DNA from: Myxococcota bacterium
GTDB lineage: Bacteria; Myxococcota_C; UBA6777
Direction: 5' to 3'
DNA length: 39,840 nt
Assembly (NCBI GenBank): GCA_963169055.1
Contig: CAUJFU010000489.1
Coordinates: 1 to 39,840 of the forward strand
Shown here: in pieces, positions 28,214 through 38,045 of the stretch
How the letters are laid out: the number at the start of each line of letters is the position of its first letter
Numbering within the stretch: the first letter of the stretch is position 1
Program-made: the position numbers and the translations under genes
The notes under the pieces: generated by a model
The model's input: the letters and a program-made list of their open reading frames with translations, nothing else
The model's database searches: none
What the model was told of the DNA's origin: nothing

Positions 28214-29407
28214 TCAAAAGAAGGAGTGCTCGGATCGCGGAAACTCCGCCTGTTTCACCTCATCGCGATAAGTCTGCACGGCCTCGGAGATCGAGGTAAA
28301 CAGATCAGCATAATGCTTGACAAAGCGCGGCTTAAAATCAGGGGACATCCCCAAGAGATCGTAGATCACCAACACCTGTCCGTCGCATTCAACGCCCGCA
28401 CCGATCCCGATTGTCGGAATCGAAAGAGACGCCGTAATCTCCGAAGCCAGCGCCGCAGGGATCCCCTCCAACACGATCGAACACACCCCCGCCTCTTGCA
28501 ACGCGATCGCGCTACGCTTGATCGCCTGTGCTTGCTCGGGCGCACGCCCCTGCACCACGAAACCGCCCATCGCATGGACACTTTGGGGCGTCAACCCAAG
28601 ATGCCCCACCACCGGGATCCCTGCGCGAACCAATGCCGCGATCTGCGGGACGACTTCTTCTCCGCCCTCCAACTTCACCGCGTGCGCACCGCCTTCTTTC
28701 ACCAAACGACCCGCGCTTTCCAAAGCTTGCGCTGGCGAGATCTGATAGCTCATAAACGGCAGATCTCCCACCACCATCGCCCGCTTGGTTCCTCGCGCAA
28801 CGCAGCGTGTGTGGTAGATCATCTCCTCCAACGTCACCGACAACGTGTTTTCCTGCCCCTGTACCACCATCCCCAACGAATCGCCCACCAACAACATCTC
28901 GATGCCCGCCTCATCCAACAGCCGCGCAAAGGTCGCATCATAGGCGGTCAGCATCGTCAGCTTTTCGCCTCGCTGCTTCATCTCGCGCAACGTTCGCACC
29001 GTGATCTTTCGCGGCTTTTTCGCAGGCTCGGCAGGACGCGGTATGGAAAGCGGGCGCTCCGTCTGAGGCGCGTGTTCCGCATGCAAGACCCCCTGATCTT
29101 CGGCCTCGGGTGCCTCCATCCGAGCCAAAGCAGCACCTTCTCGCAGCGAAGTCGAGCGCCGTTGAGACGAAGGCGTGTGCAAAACCCGCAGTGTTGGGAT
29201 CGAATGTGTCGCCGAAGACTGCACATTTGTTTTCAGCCCAACTCGCGTCTCCGCTCGTATCTCAGAGCGCATCTCAGAGCGCATCTCGGCTTGTGCATTT
29301 GGGGGGTGGGGGGAGGCGACGAAAGCATCGGAAGAATGGGAGGTGGGTGAGTGAAGAGCGAGGCTTTGTTGTTCTTTCTCTTCGATCAATCCGTGACGAC
29401 CGTACAT
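28214..29407 (-). CDS. panB: 3-methyl-2-oxobutanoate hydroxymethyltransferase with ~130-aa N-terminal extension
   Basis: [84 protein letters not shown] at 29407 with AGAAGGAGA SD. Confidence 0.95.
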   Translation of the reverse strand: MYGRHGLIEEKEQQSLALHSPTSHSSDAFVASPHPPNAQAEMRSEMRSEIRAETRVGLKTNVQSSATHSIPTLRVLHTPSSQRRSTSLREGAALARMEAPEAEDQGVLHAEHAPQTERPLSIPRPAEPAKKPRKITVRTLREMKQRGEKLTMLTAYDATFARLLDEAGIEMLLVGDSLGMVVQGQENTLSVTLEEMIYHTRCVARGTKRAMVVGDLPFMSYQISPAQALESAGRLVKEGGAHAVKLEGGEEVVPQIAALVRAGIPVVGHLGLTPQSVHAMGGFVVQGRAPEQAQAIKRSAIALQEAGVCSIVLEGIPAALASEITASLSIPTIGIGAGVECDGQVLVIYDLLGMSPDFKPRFVKHYADLFTSISEAVQTYRDEVKQAEFPRSEHSFF

Positions 29408-30016
29408 GTTGTTCTCCTTCTGTCTCTTTTGGGGTACAGAGGAACCTTTTACGAACCGTTGCTCGGCATGGTGATGCCCATGCCAAGGTCTTTTGTGGTC
29501 CGTCTCTGTCTCGCGGTGCGAATTCAGAGCGGTGTCTGTGGCGCGTGATTGCGTGTGGATGTCCGTGCGCTTTCATCTTGAAAACACACGGATGTTCGGG
29601 CGTTTGCGGTTGGAGCCTTCCTTCGAGGAGATGGCCCCGTGCGTCGTTTGGATGTCGGGGGATGAGATCCGCTGCGGGTATCTCGCCCAAGGCACAAGAA
29701 ACGCGCATCGCAAACGCAGAGAACACGCGGCATCATAGAGATCTCTTTTTGTTGGCGCAAGAGAGAAGCAAACAGCACCCCACAAAAGATGCGTGAACCC
29801 ACACGGATCACGCGATGTATCGCCAAACATCGCGGTGAACGTGTGGTACGGCCTCTTCTGCCAGAGAAACGAGACCACAAACCATGCGATGTGTCGGGGG
29901 GTATGGAAAAGCAAAAGCGAGCAACGAAGAGAAAACAGGCGGGATGATTTGCAAGGGAACCAAAAAGAGCAGACAGGTTCTTGGGGCTGTCAACCTTTTG
30001 GTGACAAAGGTCGAGC

Positions 30017-30493
30017 TTACTTCTTGGGTTTTTTGTCTTTTGCGGGAGCAGCTTTTTTCTCTGCCTTTGCAGGAGCGGCTTTTTTCTCTGCTTTTGCAGG
30101 AGCGGCTTTTTTCTCGGCTTTTGCAGGAGCGGCTTTCTTGTCTGCCTTTGCAGCATCTTTTTTCGCGGGGGCGGCTTTCTTCTCAGCTTTTGCGGGGGCT
30201 TTTGCGCCTGCTTTTTTGGGGTTGGCCACCACCTCTTTGAGATCAGAGCCTGCGCTGAAAGCAGGAACCGAACGAGCAGAGATCAAGAGTTCTTCCCCAG
30301 TTTTGGGGTGACGGCCTTTCTTCTCAGCGCGTTTTTTCACCGAAAAGGTGCCAAAGCCCTTGATTGCAATCTTCATTTCTTGGCCCAACGCTTCTTTGAT
30401 GGTTTCAAAGATTTGCGTGAAAGACGCTTCCACATCTTTTTTGGAGAGACCCGTTTTGTCAGCAACTTTCCCGATCAGTTCTTTCTTGTTCAT
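30017..30493 (-). CDS. HU-family DNA-binding protein with histone-H1-like Lys/Ala/Pro tail
   Basis: MNKKELIGKVADKTGLSKKDVEASFTQIFETIKEAL...GFGTFSVKKRAEKKGRHPKTGEEL followed by (AAPAKAEKK)n. Confidence 0.95.
   Translation of the reverse strand: MNKKELIGKVADKTGLSKKDVEASFTQIFETIKEALGQEMKIAIKGFGTFSVKKRAEKKGRHPKTGEELLISARSVPAFSAGSDLKEVVANPKKAGAKAPAKAEKKAAPAKKDAAKADKKAAPAKAEKKAAPAKAEKKAAPAKAEKKAAPAKDKKPKK
30043..30160 (-). repeat. 27-bp in-frame tandem repeat in the HU tail
   Basis: 'aggagcgg' anchors at 30071, 30098 and 30125 (27-bp period) encoding AAPAKAEKK. Confidence 0.85.
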
Positions 30494-30900
30494 CAGAGAT
30501 TCTCCTTGCTACATCAGATTCTTTGGAAGGGCAGTGAATGTTCCCATCACTACGCGGGCTACGCTCGCTGTTTTGTATCTAAACAACCTTTCGCCTTGTC
30601 GTCAAGAGAAAATCAAAAAAAAGTGAATGCAAAAGCTCCCGAGTGACCGCAAAGTCGCTTCACCCAACCTTCGATCGCCCCCAACACGTCGCAATACAAA
30701 AACACAACAGCTTGATTTTATTATACAAATCAAATGCTCACTCTTTCCTCTCCTTCCTTCCCAAGTTGCTTCCACAACCCCCACCAAACCAACAAGATCG
30801 CTCTCTTTTTGTCTGCTGTCTTTTGTGGTGTTCGCTCCTTCTCGAACGCTTTTAGTGATGTAGATCACGGAACACTTGATAACACCCCGCAAACAAGGCC

Positions 30901-30944
30901 GCGATCACAAGATCGTGATCTGATGATCGCGATCTTGTGATCGC
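30901..30944. promoter_or_regulatory. Long inverted repeat (20-bp arms, 4-nt loop), GATC-dense
   Basis: GCGATCACAAGATCGTGATC-TGAT-GATCGCGATCTTGTGATCGC: 19 of 20 arm positions complementary. Confidence 0.7.
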
Positions 30945-31404
30945 AGAAAAGATCGCAGATCCTCCCCACCCCCCCGCTTGATCAGTCACCTCAGATCGTT
31001 GGTGTTAAGTAAAGTATCCACGAAAAGCCCCATCCTTGGGGCAAGACCATACCCCCTCGCTCTGTCTTTTGCGGATCTTTTTGTAGATGGATCGCGTCTT
31101 CTCACCCGAATATGGGGGACGACAGAGCATGCCTTTTCTTTTTTGCCGATCAGAGAAGATCAAACCCACGTCCAAAAGCCCCGATATTTGATTTCGTGGA
31201 TGACACGTGATCATACTTTATCTTTGATAGAAGCGAAATAAAAAATAAATAATATAGCATTACTACTTCTCAAAAAAGGGACTTATCTTTCAAAGCAAAG
31301 GAGCCTTTTCTAAAATAGGATATTGGGGGGGCATCATTTCGTAGGCAAGACGGAGGGGGATTCAGCGAGGGATCGAGGAGGCGGTGATCGGAAGCAGCGA
31401 TCCG

Positions 31405-33330
31405 TTAGGAGCGACCGATGCCTTCGTAAGTAAAGCCGAGGGCTTTGAGTTTTTCGGGAGGGTAGATATTGCGGCCATCGATTAGGATGGGTTGGCGCAT
31501 CAATCGGCGAACTTGTTCAAAGTCAGGATCGCGGAAAGCGAGCCATTCGGTGACCAGCACGAGAGCGTCGGCTTGATCGAGAGCTTGGTATTCGTCATCA
31601 CAAAGCCGCAAGGCTCCAGAACGCAGCGCATCGCAGAATGCCGCGCCTGCGGTTTCTTCGGCGACTGGGTCGTATGCAGAAACGCGAGCACCTGCTTCGA
31701 TCAGATGTTGGATCAAGACGATCGAAGGGGCTTCGCGCATATCATCCGTCTCAGGCTTAAAAGCGAGTCCCCACAGAGCGATCTTTTTGTTGCGCAGATC
31801 CCCAAGCAGCCGCTTGAGTTTCAAGAAGGGGACGGACTTTTGGTGCGCATTGACGTCCTCAACCGCCTGTACGATCCGCAGATCGTAATCATGTTGCCGC
31901 GCCACATGCAGCAAAGCCTGCGTATCTTTTGGAAAACAGTTATGAGCCACAAGCCCTCCCGTTGTGACGACGGTTTGGTACGCAGTTTCCAGCGAGTACA
32001 CCAGCCCTTTATAAGGTTCCATTGTCACCTCTTTCACACGAACACGGGCCGTCGGATTTCCCTTATTTAAGCGTAAATCCGACGCGGTGGGCTGGCTGCT
32101 TGGCGTGGAGCAAAAAAGAGAATTGATCTCGTCGTTTTGTAGCGTTTCGGCTGTCGGTAAATGAAAAGGCAACCAATCACGAGCGTCCAACTCATTCGCT
32201 AATTTGATCCCCTGCACATCACCGACTTCGTCGAGCACATAGAACGGATGATCGCCTGTACACGCGATATGCGTCCCCATGCTCGCACGCAAGTGAGCGA
32301 TCTCCCCCTCGTAGCCGCGTCGGGTGAGTGCCATCACAGGAGAAAAAGAAAAGTTTTGCCTTTCAGGATCCCAAGACAGGGCCTCCAAGCCGTTCGGAGC
32401 AAGAGAACACAAACTGAAAGCATCCTCTTGCGTTTCGTCTGGTTCGTCTTGCGTTTCTGTTGTTTGAAAGCGCTCGAAAAGCTCCTCGAAGGTCAGCACC
32501 TCAACGCGCCCTTGATAACGGATCTGAAGCGTTTCTTGCCCAACAAAACACGAGCCGCCGTAGCCAACACCCGCGTAAAGGAAGTGATGGCCGATACGGT
32601 GATCTGTCCCCATGCCTCGACGGATCTGCTCGATATTGGCTCCAACGCGTTCGCAAAGGTTGGCGAGATCGTTCATAAAAGAGATGCGTGTCGCAAGCAT
32701 CGCATTACAGGCGTATTTGCAAAGCTCTGCATCGCGAGGAGCCATCGTCAGGATCTGCGAGGCATCCTCCACAAAGGGCCGATAGAGATCGCGCATCATC
32801 TCGGAACCACGGTCTGTATTGCAACCGATCACGACGCGATCAGGTTCCAAGAAATCTTTGAGCGCAAGTCCCTCACGCAAAAACTCTGGGTTGCTGACCC
32901 AATCGACGGGAAAACGCGCATGATGCTCACAGTGCGCACGCAATTGATCTTGTGTGCCTACAGGTACGGTGCTTTTGACCACCAAAACCAACCGACCCGT
33001 CGCGGCCTTGAGTACGGCCTCGGCAACCGCAAAGACTTGCGAGAGATCCGCCGAGCCATCCTGCGCAGGTGGCGTTCCAACCGCAATAAAGCACACATCA
33101 ACGCCTTGAACAGAAGTCACCAGATCGGTTGAAAAAACAAGGTTTCCTTTTTGATGGTTACGGATCACAACCTCGTCGAGACCGGGTTCATAGATCGGCA
33201 TGATCCCTTTGCGAAGGTTTTCGATCTTTTGCGTGTTGATATCGACGCAGATCACATGCCGACCGCTCTCCGAAAAACAGGCCCCTGCCACAAGGCCCAC
33301 ATACCCTGTCCCGATAACGCATAACTTCAT
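31405..33330 (-). CDS. ugd: UDP-glucose 6-dehydrogenase precursor interrupted by a mini-intein
   Basis: MKLCVIGTGYVGLVAGACFSESGRHVICVDIN, GVGYGGS..CFPKDTQALLHVA, ALWGLAFKPETDDMREAPS. ATG at 33330 with AGAGGAG SD. Confidence 0.96.
   Translation of the reverse strand: MKLCVIGTGYVGLVAGACFSESGRHVICVDINTQKIENLRKGIMPIYEPGLDEVVIRNHQKGNLVFSTDLVTSVQGVDVCFIAVGTPPAQDGSADLSQVFAVAEAVLKAATGRLVLVVKSTVPVGTQDQLRAHCEHHARFPVDWVSNPEFLREGLALKDFLEPDRVVIGCNTDRGSEMMRDLYRPFVEDASQILTMAPRDAELCKYACNAMLATRISFMNDLANLCERVGANIEQIRRGMGTDHRIGHHFLYAGVGYGGSCFVGQETLQIRYQGRVEVLTFEELFERFQTTETQDEPDETQEDAFSLCSLAPNGLEALSWDPERQNFSFSPVMALTRRGYEGEIAHLRASMGTHIACTGDHPFYVLDEVGDVQGIKLANELDARDWLPFHLPTAETLQNDEINSLFCSTPSSQPTASDLRLNKGNPTARVRVKEVTMEPYKGLVYSLETAYQTVVTTGGLVAHNCFPKDTQALLHVARQHDYDLRIVQAVEDVNAHQKSVPFLKLKRLLGDLRNKKIALWGLAFKPETDDMREAPSIVLIQHLIEAGARVSAYDPVAEETAGAAFCDALRSGALRLCDDEYQALDQADALVLVTEWLAFRDPDFEQVRRLMRQPILIDGRNIYPPEKLKALGFTYEGIGRS
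31939..32550 (-). mobile_element. Mini-intein (204 aa) within UDP-glucose 6-dehydrogenase, no homing endonuclease domain
   Basis: In-frame insertion between GYGGS and CFPKD. Starts CFVGQETLQIRYQG (block A), has GTHIACTGDHPFYV (block B TxxH), VKEVTMEPYKGLVYSLET (block F-like), and ends VTTGGLVAHN followed by Cys+1. Confidence 0.93.
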
Positions 33331-33391
33331 AATTGCTCCTCTATTCAGCACGCCAAATGGCGGATCTTGATCTGGGTGGACTTGCGCGTTT

Positions 33392-33470
33392 GGATTTGTT
33401 TTCGTGGGGCTTGTTTTCGTGAGGCTTGTTTTCGTGAGGCTTGTTTTTGTGAGGCTTGTTTTCGTGGGGC
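33392..33470. repeat. 15-bp tandem repeat (~5 copies) upstream of ugd
   Basis: GGCTTGTTTTCGTGA-type units. The unit 'c' recurs at 33410, 33425, 33440, 33455 and 33470. Confidence 0.85.
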
Positions 33471-33586
33471 GTTGCCCCAAACCCCACAAGGGACCGATGG
33501 CCCCTTGACCCCGTGTTGGCGGAACGAACAGACCTTTTTCACAAAGACAACACCGCCGCTTGGGGGCCTACGAACACGTCTTCTTT
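33466..33586. repeat. Dispersed intergenic repeat, copy B
   Basis: ggggcgttgccccaaaccccacaaggg...ccccttgaccccgtgttggcgg...tttttcacaaagacaac...ccgcttgg...cgaacacg. Confidence 0.75.
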
Positions 33587-33708
33587 ACCCGCTGCGCAAC
33601 TCCCACCTTGGTGAACTTTCGCGCCCTTGCTCTAGCACAAAACGGAATACGCGATCAATGTTTGTGATGGAGCGGTTGACGAAACAAACAACGCAGATCG
33701 TCTGAAAC

Positions 33709-33801
33709 GCCGATGTGATGGGGCGGTGTCCATCGCCCAAACAGCCGATGTGATGGGGCGTATCCATCGTCCGAATAGCCGATGTGATGGGACGATGCAG
33801 A
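33709..33801. repeat. 34/35-bp tandem repeat, ~2.7 copies
   Basis: GCCGATGTGATGGGGCG... units starting at 33709, 33744 and 33778. Confidence 0.8.
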
Positions 33802-33805
33802 GGGT

Positions 33806-35068
33806 TTAAGAAGCGATGCGACGGGAAGGTTCGGGAGCGGGCTTGGGGGGGTGGATCGTTCGCTCGATCAAAGCGGAGTCGATGCGAAGTTCACGGGTGG
33901 TTTTTTGGGAGGGAAGTTCGTACATGAGATCGAGCATCGAGCGTTCCAGAATGGAGCGCAGCCCTCGTGCGCCTGTCTTGCGTTCGAGAGCCAGCCGTGC
34001 GACGGTTTGGAGGGCTTCTGGATCAAAATGAAGGGCGATACCATCCAACTCAAACAACCGTTGGTATTGGCGAGTTAGGGCATTTTTGGGTTCAGTGAGG
34101 ATACGGATCAAGGTTTCTTGATCGAGGCCGGAGAGGGTGGCGATCACAGGCAGACGTCCGACAAATTCGGGGATGAGTCCATAGCCGATCAGATCTTCGG
34201 GGCGAACCTCTTTGAGCCAATCGCCCGTGTCTTTTTGGACGCGGGTTGGAATATCAGCACCAAAGCCGATCACTCGCTCTTGCATACGGCGTTGAATGAT
34301 GGTTTCAAGGCCCGTGAAGGCTCCTCCGCAGATAAAGAGGATGTTGGTGGTATCGACTTGGAGGAAGTCTTGTTGGGGGTGTTTGCGCCCTCCTTTGGGG
34401 GGGACGTTGGCAACGGTGCCTTCGAGGATCTTGAGCAGGGCTTGTTGAACGCCTTCGCCAGAGACGTCGCGGGTGATGGAGGGCGAATCGCTTTTGCGAC
34501 TGATCTTGTCGATCTCGTCGATATAAACGATCCCGCGTTGGGCTTGCTCGATATCGTAATCTGCGGATTGTAGGAGGCTGACGAGAACATTTTCGACGTC
34601 TTCACCGACGTACCCTGCTTCGGTGAGGGTGGTGGCGTCGGCGATGGCGAAAGGCACTTTGAGGATGCGGGCCAAGGTTTGCGCCATCAAAGTTTTGCCG
34701 CATCCTGTGGGGCCGAGCAGCAAGATGTTCGATTTTTGCAGTTCGACATCATCCGTCGACAGATCGGAGTGGATGCGTTTGTAATGGTTGTGAACGGCCA
34801 CAGCAAGGGTCTTTTTGGCGCGTTCTTGACCGATGATATATTCATCGAGCAAGGCCTTGATTTGGGCGGGCTTGGGCAAAGAAAAGCGCGTGGAGCCGAA
34901 CTCTTCGCGTTCATCGGACTGTTCGGTGATGATATCGTTGCAAAGGTCGATACATTCATCACAGATATAGACCGAAGGTCCAGCGATCAGCTTGCGCACT
35001 TCGCGTTGGCTTTTCCCACAAAACGAACAAAACAGGTTGTCATCTTCACCGCTGCGACGGGCTGCCAT
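33806..35068 (-). CDS. clpX: ATP-dependent Clp protease ATP-binding subunit ClpX
   Basis: N-terminal zinc finger [30 protein letters not shown], Walker [27 protein letters not shown]. Confidence 0.98.
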   Translation of the reverse strand: MAARRSGEDDNLFCSFCGKSQREVRKLIAGPSVYICDECIDLCNDIITEQSDEREEFGSTRFSLPKPAQIKALLDEYIIGQERAKKTLAVAVHNHYKRIHSDLSTDDVELQKSNILLLGPTGCGKTLMAQTLARILKVPFAIADATTLTEAGYVGEDVENVLVSLLQSADYDIEQAQRGIVYIDEIDKISRKSDSPSITRDVSGEGVQQALLKILEGTVANVPPKGGRKHPQQDFLQVDTTNILFICGGAFTGLETIIQRRMQERVIGFGADIPTRVQKDTGDWLKEVRPEDLIGYGLIPEFVGRLPVIATLSGLDQETLIRILTEPKNALTRQYQRLFELDGIALHFDPEALQTVARLALERKTGARGLRSILERSMLDLMYELPSQKTTRELRIDSALIERTIHPPKPAPEPSRRIAS

Positions 35069-35074
35069 GGCGCG

Positions 35075-35692
35075 TTAACTTTCTTGTTTTTTGATGGCGT
35101 CATCTTTGCTCGCCACCACATGATCGATAATGCCCAAGGAGCCGTAGTTTTTAGCTTCTTCGGCGCTCATAAAGTAATCTCGATCGGTGTGTTGGATGAG
35201 GGTTTCCATTTTTTGCCCGGTGTGACGAGCAAGGATCTCATGCAAGGCATCTTTTAGGCGCAGGATCTCGCGTGCGTGGATCTCGATCTCGGAGGCTTGG
35301 CCAGAAACACCTCCAAGAGGCTGATGGATCAAGATGCGCGAGTTGGGTAGGGCGTAGCGCTTTTTGGCTGCGCCTGCGGCCAAAAGCACTGCGGCCATCG
35401 AAGCAGCTTGGCCAAGACAAAGCGTCGAGACTTTGGGTTTGACGTACTGCATACAGTCATAGATCGCAAGGCCCGCCGTGACCGATCCACCGGGGGAATT
35501 GATGTAGAGATTGATATCTTTATCTGGATCTTCGGACTCCAAAAACAGCATCTGTGCGATCATCAGGTTGGCGACGTCGTCGTTGATCGGCGTCCCCAAG
35601 AAGATGATGCGATCTTTGAGCAAACGAGAATAGATATCATAAGAGCGTTCGCCACGGTGGGTTTGCTCGATGACAAATGGAATCAATGGCAT
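35075..35692 (-). CDS. clpP: ATP-dependent Clp protease proteolytic subunit ClpP
   Basis: [49 protein letters not shown] (Ser), [10 protein letters not shown] (His). Confidence 0.98.
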   Translation of the reverse strand: MPLIPFVIEQTHRGERSYDIYSRLLKDRIIFLGTPINDDVANLMIAQMLFLESEDPDKDINLYINSPGGSVTAGLAIYDCMQYVKPKVSTLCLGQAASMAAVLLAAGAAKKRYALPNSRILIHQPLGGVSGQASEIEIHAREILRLKDALHEILARHTGQKMETLIQHTDRDYFMSAEEAKNYGSLGIIDHVVASKDDAIKKQES

Positions 35693-36083
35693 CGGGTTTT
35701 CCTTCCTTGATTGGATGGGTCTTTGGTGGAGCGGTGCGACGTGTGTCCCTTGTCCATCGCCGAAGGTTCAAGCCGATTCAAGCGACTGCGATATCGGCTA
35801 GAGTTGAGCCAACGACCGCGATATCGGCTTAATTTGTTCAGGCGATCTCTGCGCTGACGTAGGCCGTTTAAGCGCTCGATCTGTCGGCCTGCTTCGTTCG
35901 GACGAGCGCTGCGCTCATGGCTTGGGCGATTCGATCGATCGCGACGTAGGATCGGACCCTTCGGGTGATCGTAGCGTTGGTTTCGCGCATTCGGGCGAAC
36001 AAGGTGGAAAGAAGATATCCATCTTTTGAGAAAAGACAAGCAAACCCTCCCCTCGCACAACGTCCCCCCAAGATCGCAGCGTT

Positions 36084-37463
36084 TCACGCAGGAGCGGACA
36101 TCTCGGAAGAAGCCGCATCACGGGCTTTTTCAGCCTCTTTTTTCTCAGCTTCGGCTTCTTCTTGCTTTTCCGATTCGACACGTTGTTGGAGTGCTTCGGA
36201 AGATAGGCGCTCGATGTGATGGGCGACTTTTTCAAAAAGTCGATCCAAGGCTTTTCGGCTTTGGATCTCGCGCTTGAGTTCGTCAAGATCTTCTGGCGAT
36301 TGCGCACTTTTGAGATAAGCCACCGAGCGGTTTTGGCGTTTGGCGGTTTCGGCCAATTCTGCGTCGATCTCGTGTTCTTCGACTTCCACAGCAAAGTCAC
36401 GAACAGCTTGTTGGAGGATGATGCTGTTGCGGACTTCAAGGAAGGCCCCACGGCGGAGCGTCTCGCGCAATACTTCGGGATCAAACAGCGGGCGATCGCC
36501 TTGCATAAACATACGAAACTGCGCCAACATCCCACGCACTTTGTTGTTGAGATGGTTGTTGAGGAAGTGTTGCGGAACTTGTATATCGCAGGCTTCGCCG
36601 AGTTGTTGGAGCAATCGGGACTTGGCGCGATCTTTACATCGCGCTTGCCCATCTTGTTCAAGGCGAGTGCGGATCTTGGCGCGCATATCCGCAAGGTCGG
36701 TATAGCCGGCATCTGCGGCGAGATCGTTGTCAAGCTCAGGAAGAACTCGTTCTTGGATCGAGAGCAGCTTGAGATCGAAGTGTTGTGTGTCTTCGCCTTC
36801 GACGGGGATCTCGACGTGTTTTTCTTCCTCAGGAATCATCCCAACAAGCGCATCTTCGGCTTCTTTTGGCAAAACACCCAAGTAAGCGCCAAGCCGAACT
36901 TGGACATTCTCACGCGTCTTTGTCTCGTCGCCTTGTTTGAATTGGTATGTGACTTTCAGGATATCTCCCGACTGTGCAGCCCGATCCTCGATATCTCGCA
37001 ACGAAGACAACCGCTCGCGTTCGCGTTCGAGTTCGCGTTCCACGTCGGTATCCGAAAACTCGACCTCTTCAACGAGCAGCGTTGTGTCGTTGATCTTGCT
37101 AAGATCGACGGGTGGGCGGATCTCCAATTTGGCCGTAAAAGCGTACTCTTTTCCACGCAAGACTTCGCCGCTGTTCGAGTCGGGGATGCTCAAGATATCG
37201 AGGGATTTGTCCTTCATCAGTTCCGCAAAGGAGTTCTCGATCAAGCGTTTTCGTGCTTCTTCTTGGATGGCTTGGCGGTAATGAGGAAGTTGTTCGAGGA
37301 CTTGACGGGGGACTTTTCCGGGGCGAAAGCCTTTGAGACGAACGTTGCGCGAGAGTTTTTGAAAGATCTCGTTGAGGGCCGAGTCCACGTCAGACGCAGG
37401 GATCGCAAAATGGACTTGGCGCTCGACGGGGCTGACCTCTTCGATTCGGATATCGATCTTCAT
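36084..37463 (-). CDS. tig: Trigger factor (peptidyl-prolyl isomerase / chaperone)
   Basis: Start MKIDIRIEEVSPVERQVHFAIPASDVDSALNEIFQKLSRNVRLKGFRPGKVPRQVLEQ. Typical tig-clpP-clpX order. Confidence 0.95.
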   Translation of the reverse strand: MKIDIRIEEVSPVERQVHFAIPASDVDSALNEIFQKLSRNVRLKGFRPGKVPRQVLEQLPHYRQAIQEEARKRLIENSFAELMKDKSLDILSIPDSNSGEVLRGKEYAFTAKLEIRPPVDLSKINDTTLLVEEVEFSDTDVERELERERERLSSLRDIEDRAAQSGDILKVTYQFKQGDETKTRENVQVRLGAYLGVLPKEAEDALVGMIPEEEKHVEIPVEGEDTQHFDLKLLSIQERVLPELDNDLAADAGYTDLADMRAKIRTRLEQDGQARCKDRAKSRLLQQLGEACDIQVPQHFLNNHLNNKVRGMLAQFRMFMQGDRPLFDPEVLRETLRRGAFLEVRNSIILQQAVRDFAVEVEEHEIDAELAETAKRQNRSVAYLKSAQSPEDLDELKREIQSRKALDRLFEKVAHHIERLSSEALQQRVESEKQEEAEAEKKEAEKARDAASSEMSAPA

Positions 37464-37562
37464 GGCGACCTTTCTGTTGGGAATAGACGAAGGTTTTGAA
37501 TTTGGGATGGCTGCTTTGTTTGTTGGGGAGGCAAACGAAGAACACAGTAGCCTGAAAGGGAG

Positions 37563-37646
37563 TGCGATAGGGGGGAGTCGAACCCCCACGGTTGTTAAAC
37601 CGCTGGATCCTAAGTCCAGTGCGTCTACCAATTCCGCCACCATCGC
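37563..37646 (-). tRNA. tRNA-Leu (anticodon UAG)
   Basis: GCGATGGTGGCGGAATTGGTAGACGCACTGGACTTAGGATCCAGCGGTTTAACAACCGTGGGGGTTCGACTCCCCCCTATCGCA folds as a class II cloverleaf, anticodon loop CTTAGGA. Confidence 0.95.
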
Positions 37647-37689
37647 AAGAAACAAAGGGGTTTTTCGTTGTTTCAAAAAACCCCTTTTG

Positions 37690-37763
<74 letters not shown>

Positions 37764-37812
37764 AAAAGAGAGGGCATGGTTGTTTGTGTGTTTTGGTTCG
37801 GAAGAGCATTGA

Positions 37813-37886
<74 letters not shown>

Positions 37887-38045
37887 TTGGAAAAGAGACG
37901 CTCTTTGGGAGCGATGCGTTGCCTGAGCCACAAAAAACAAACGGGCGAAACAAGGCTTTCCGCCAAGCACACAGAACAGAGCGGAGTATATACAACGCTT
38001 TTGTTCAAGACGCAAGCAGATTTTCAAGCCTTTTCACAAGAGCGC

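Noticed and set aside
28085-29350. 421-aa + strand ORF
   Set aside because: Antisense to panB, whose catalytic motifs are unambiguous. Translation is H/R-rich with no motifs.
33331-33489. 53-aa N-terminal extension of Ugd (TKTSLTKTS...)
   Set aside because: It is translation of the 15-bp minisatellite. The conserved MKLCVIGTGYVG start at 33330 has its own SD.
36216-37499. 427-aa + strand ORF
   Set aside because: Antisense to trigger factor; shadow ORF.
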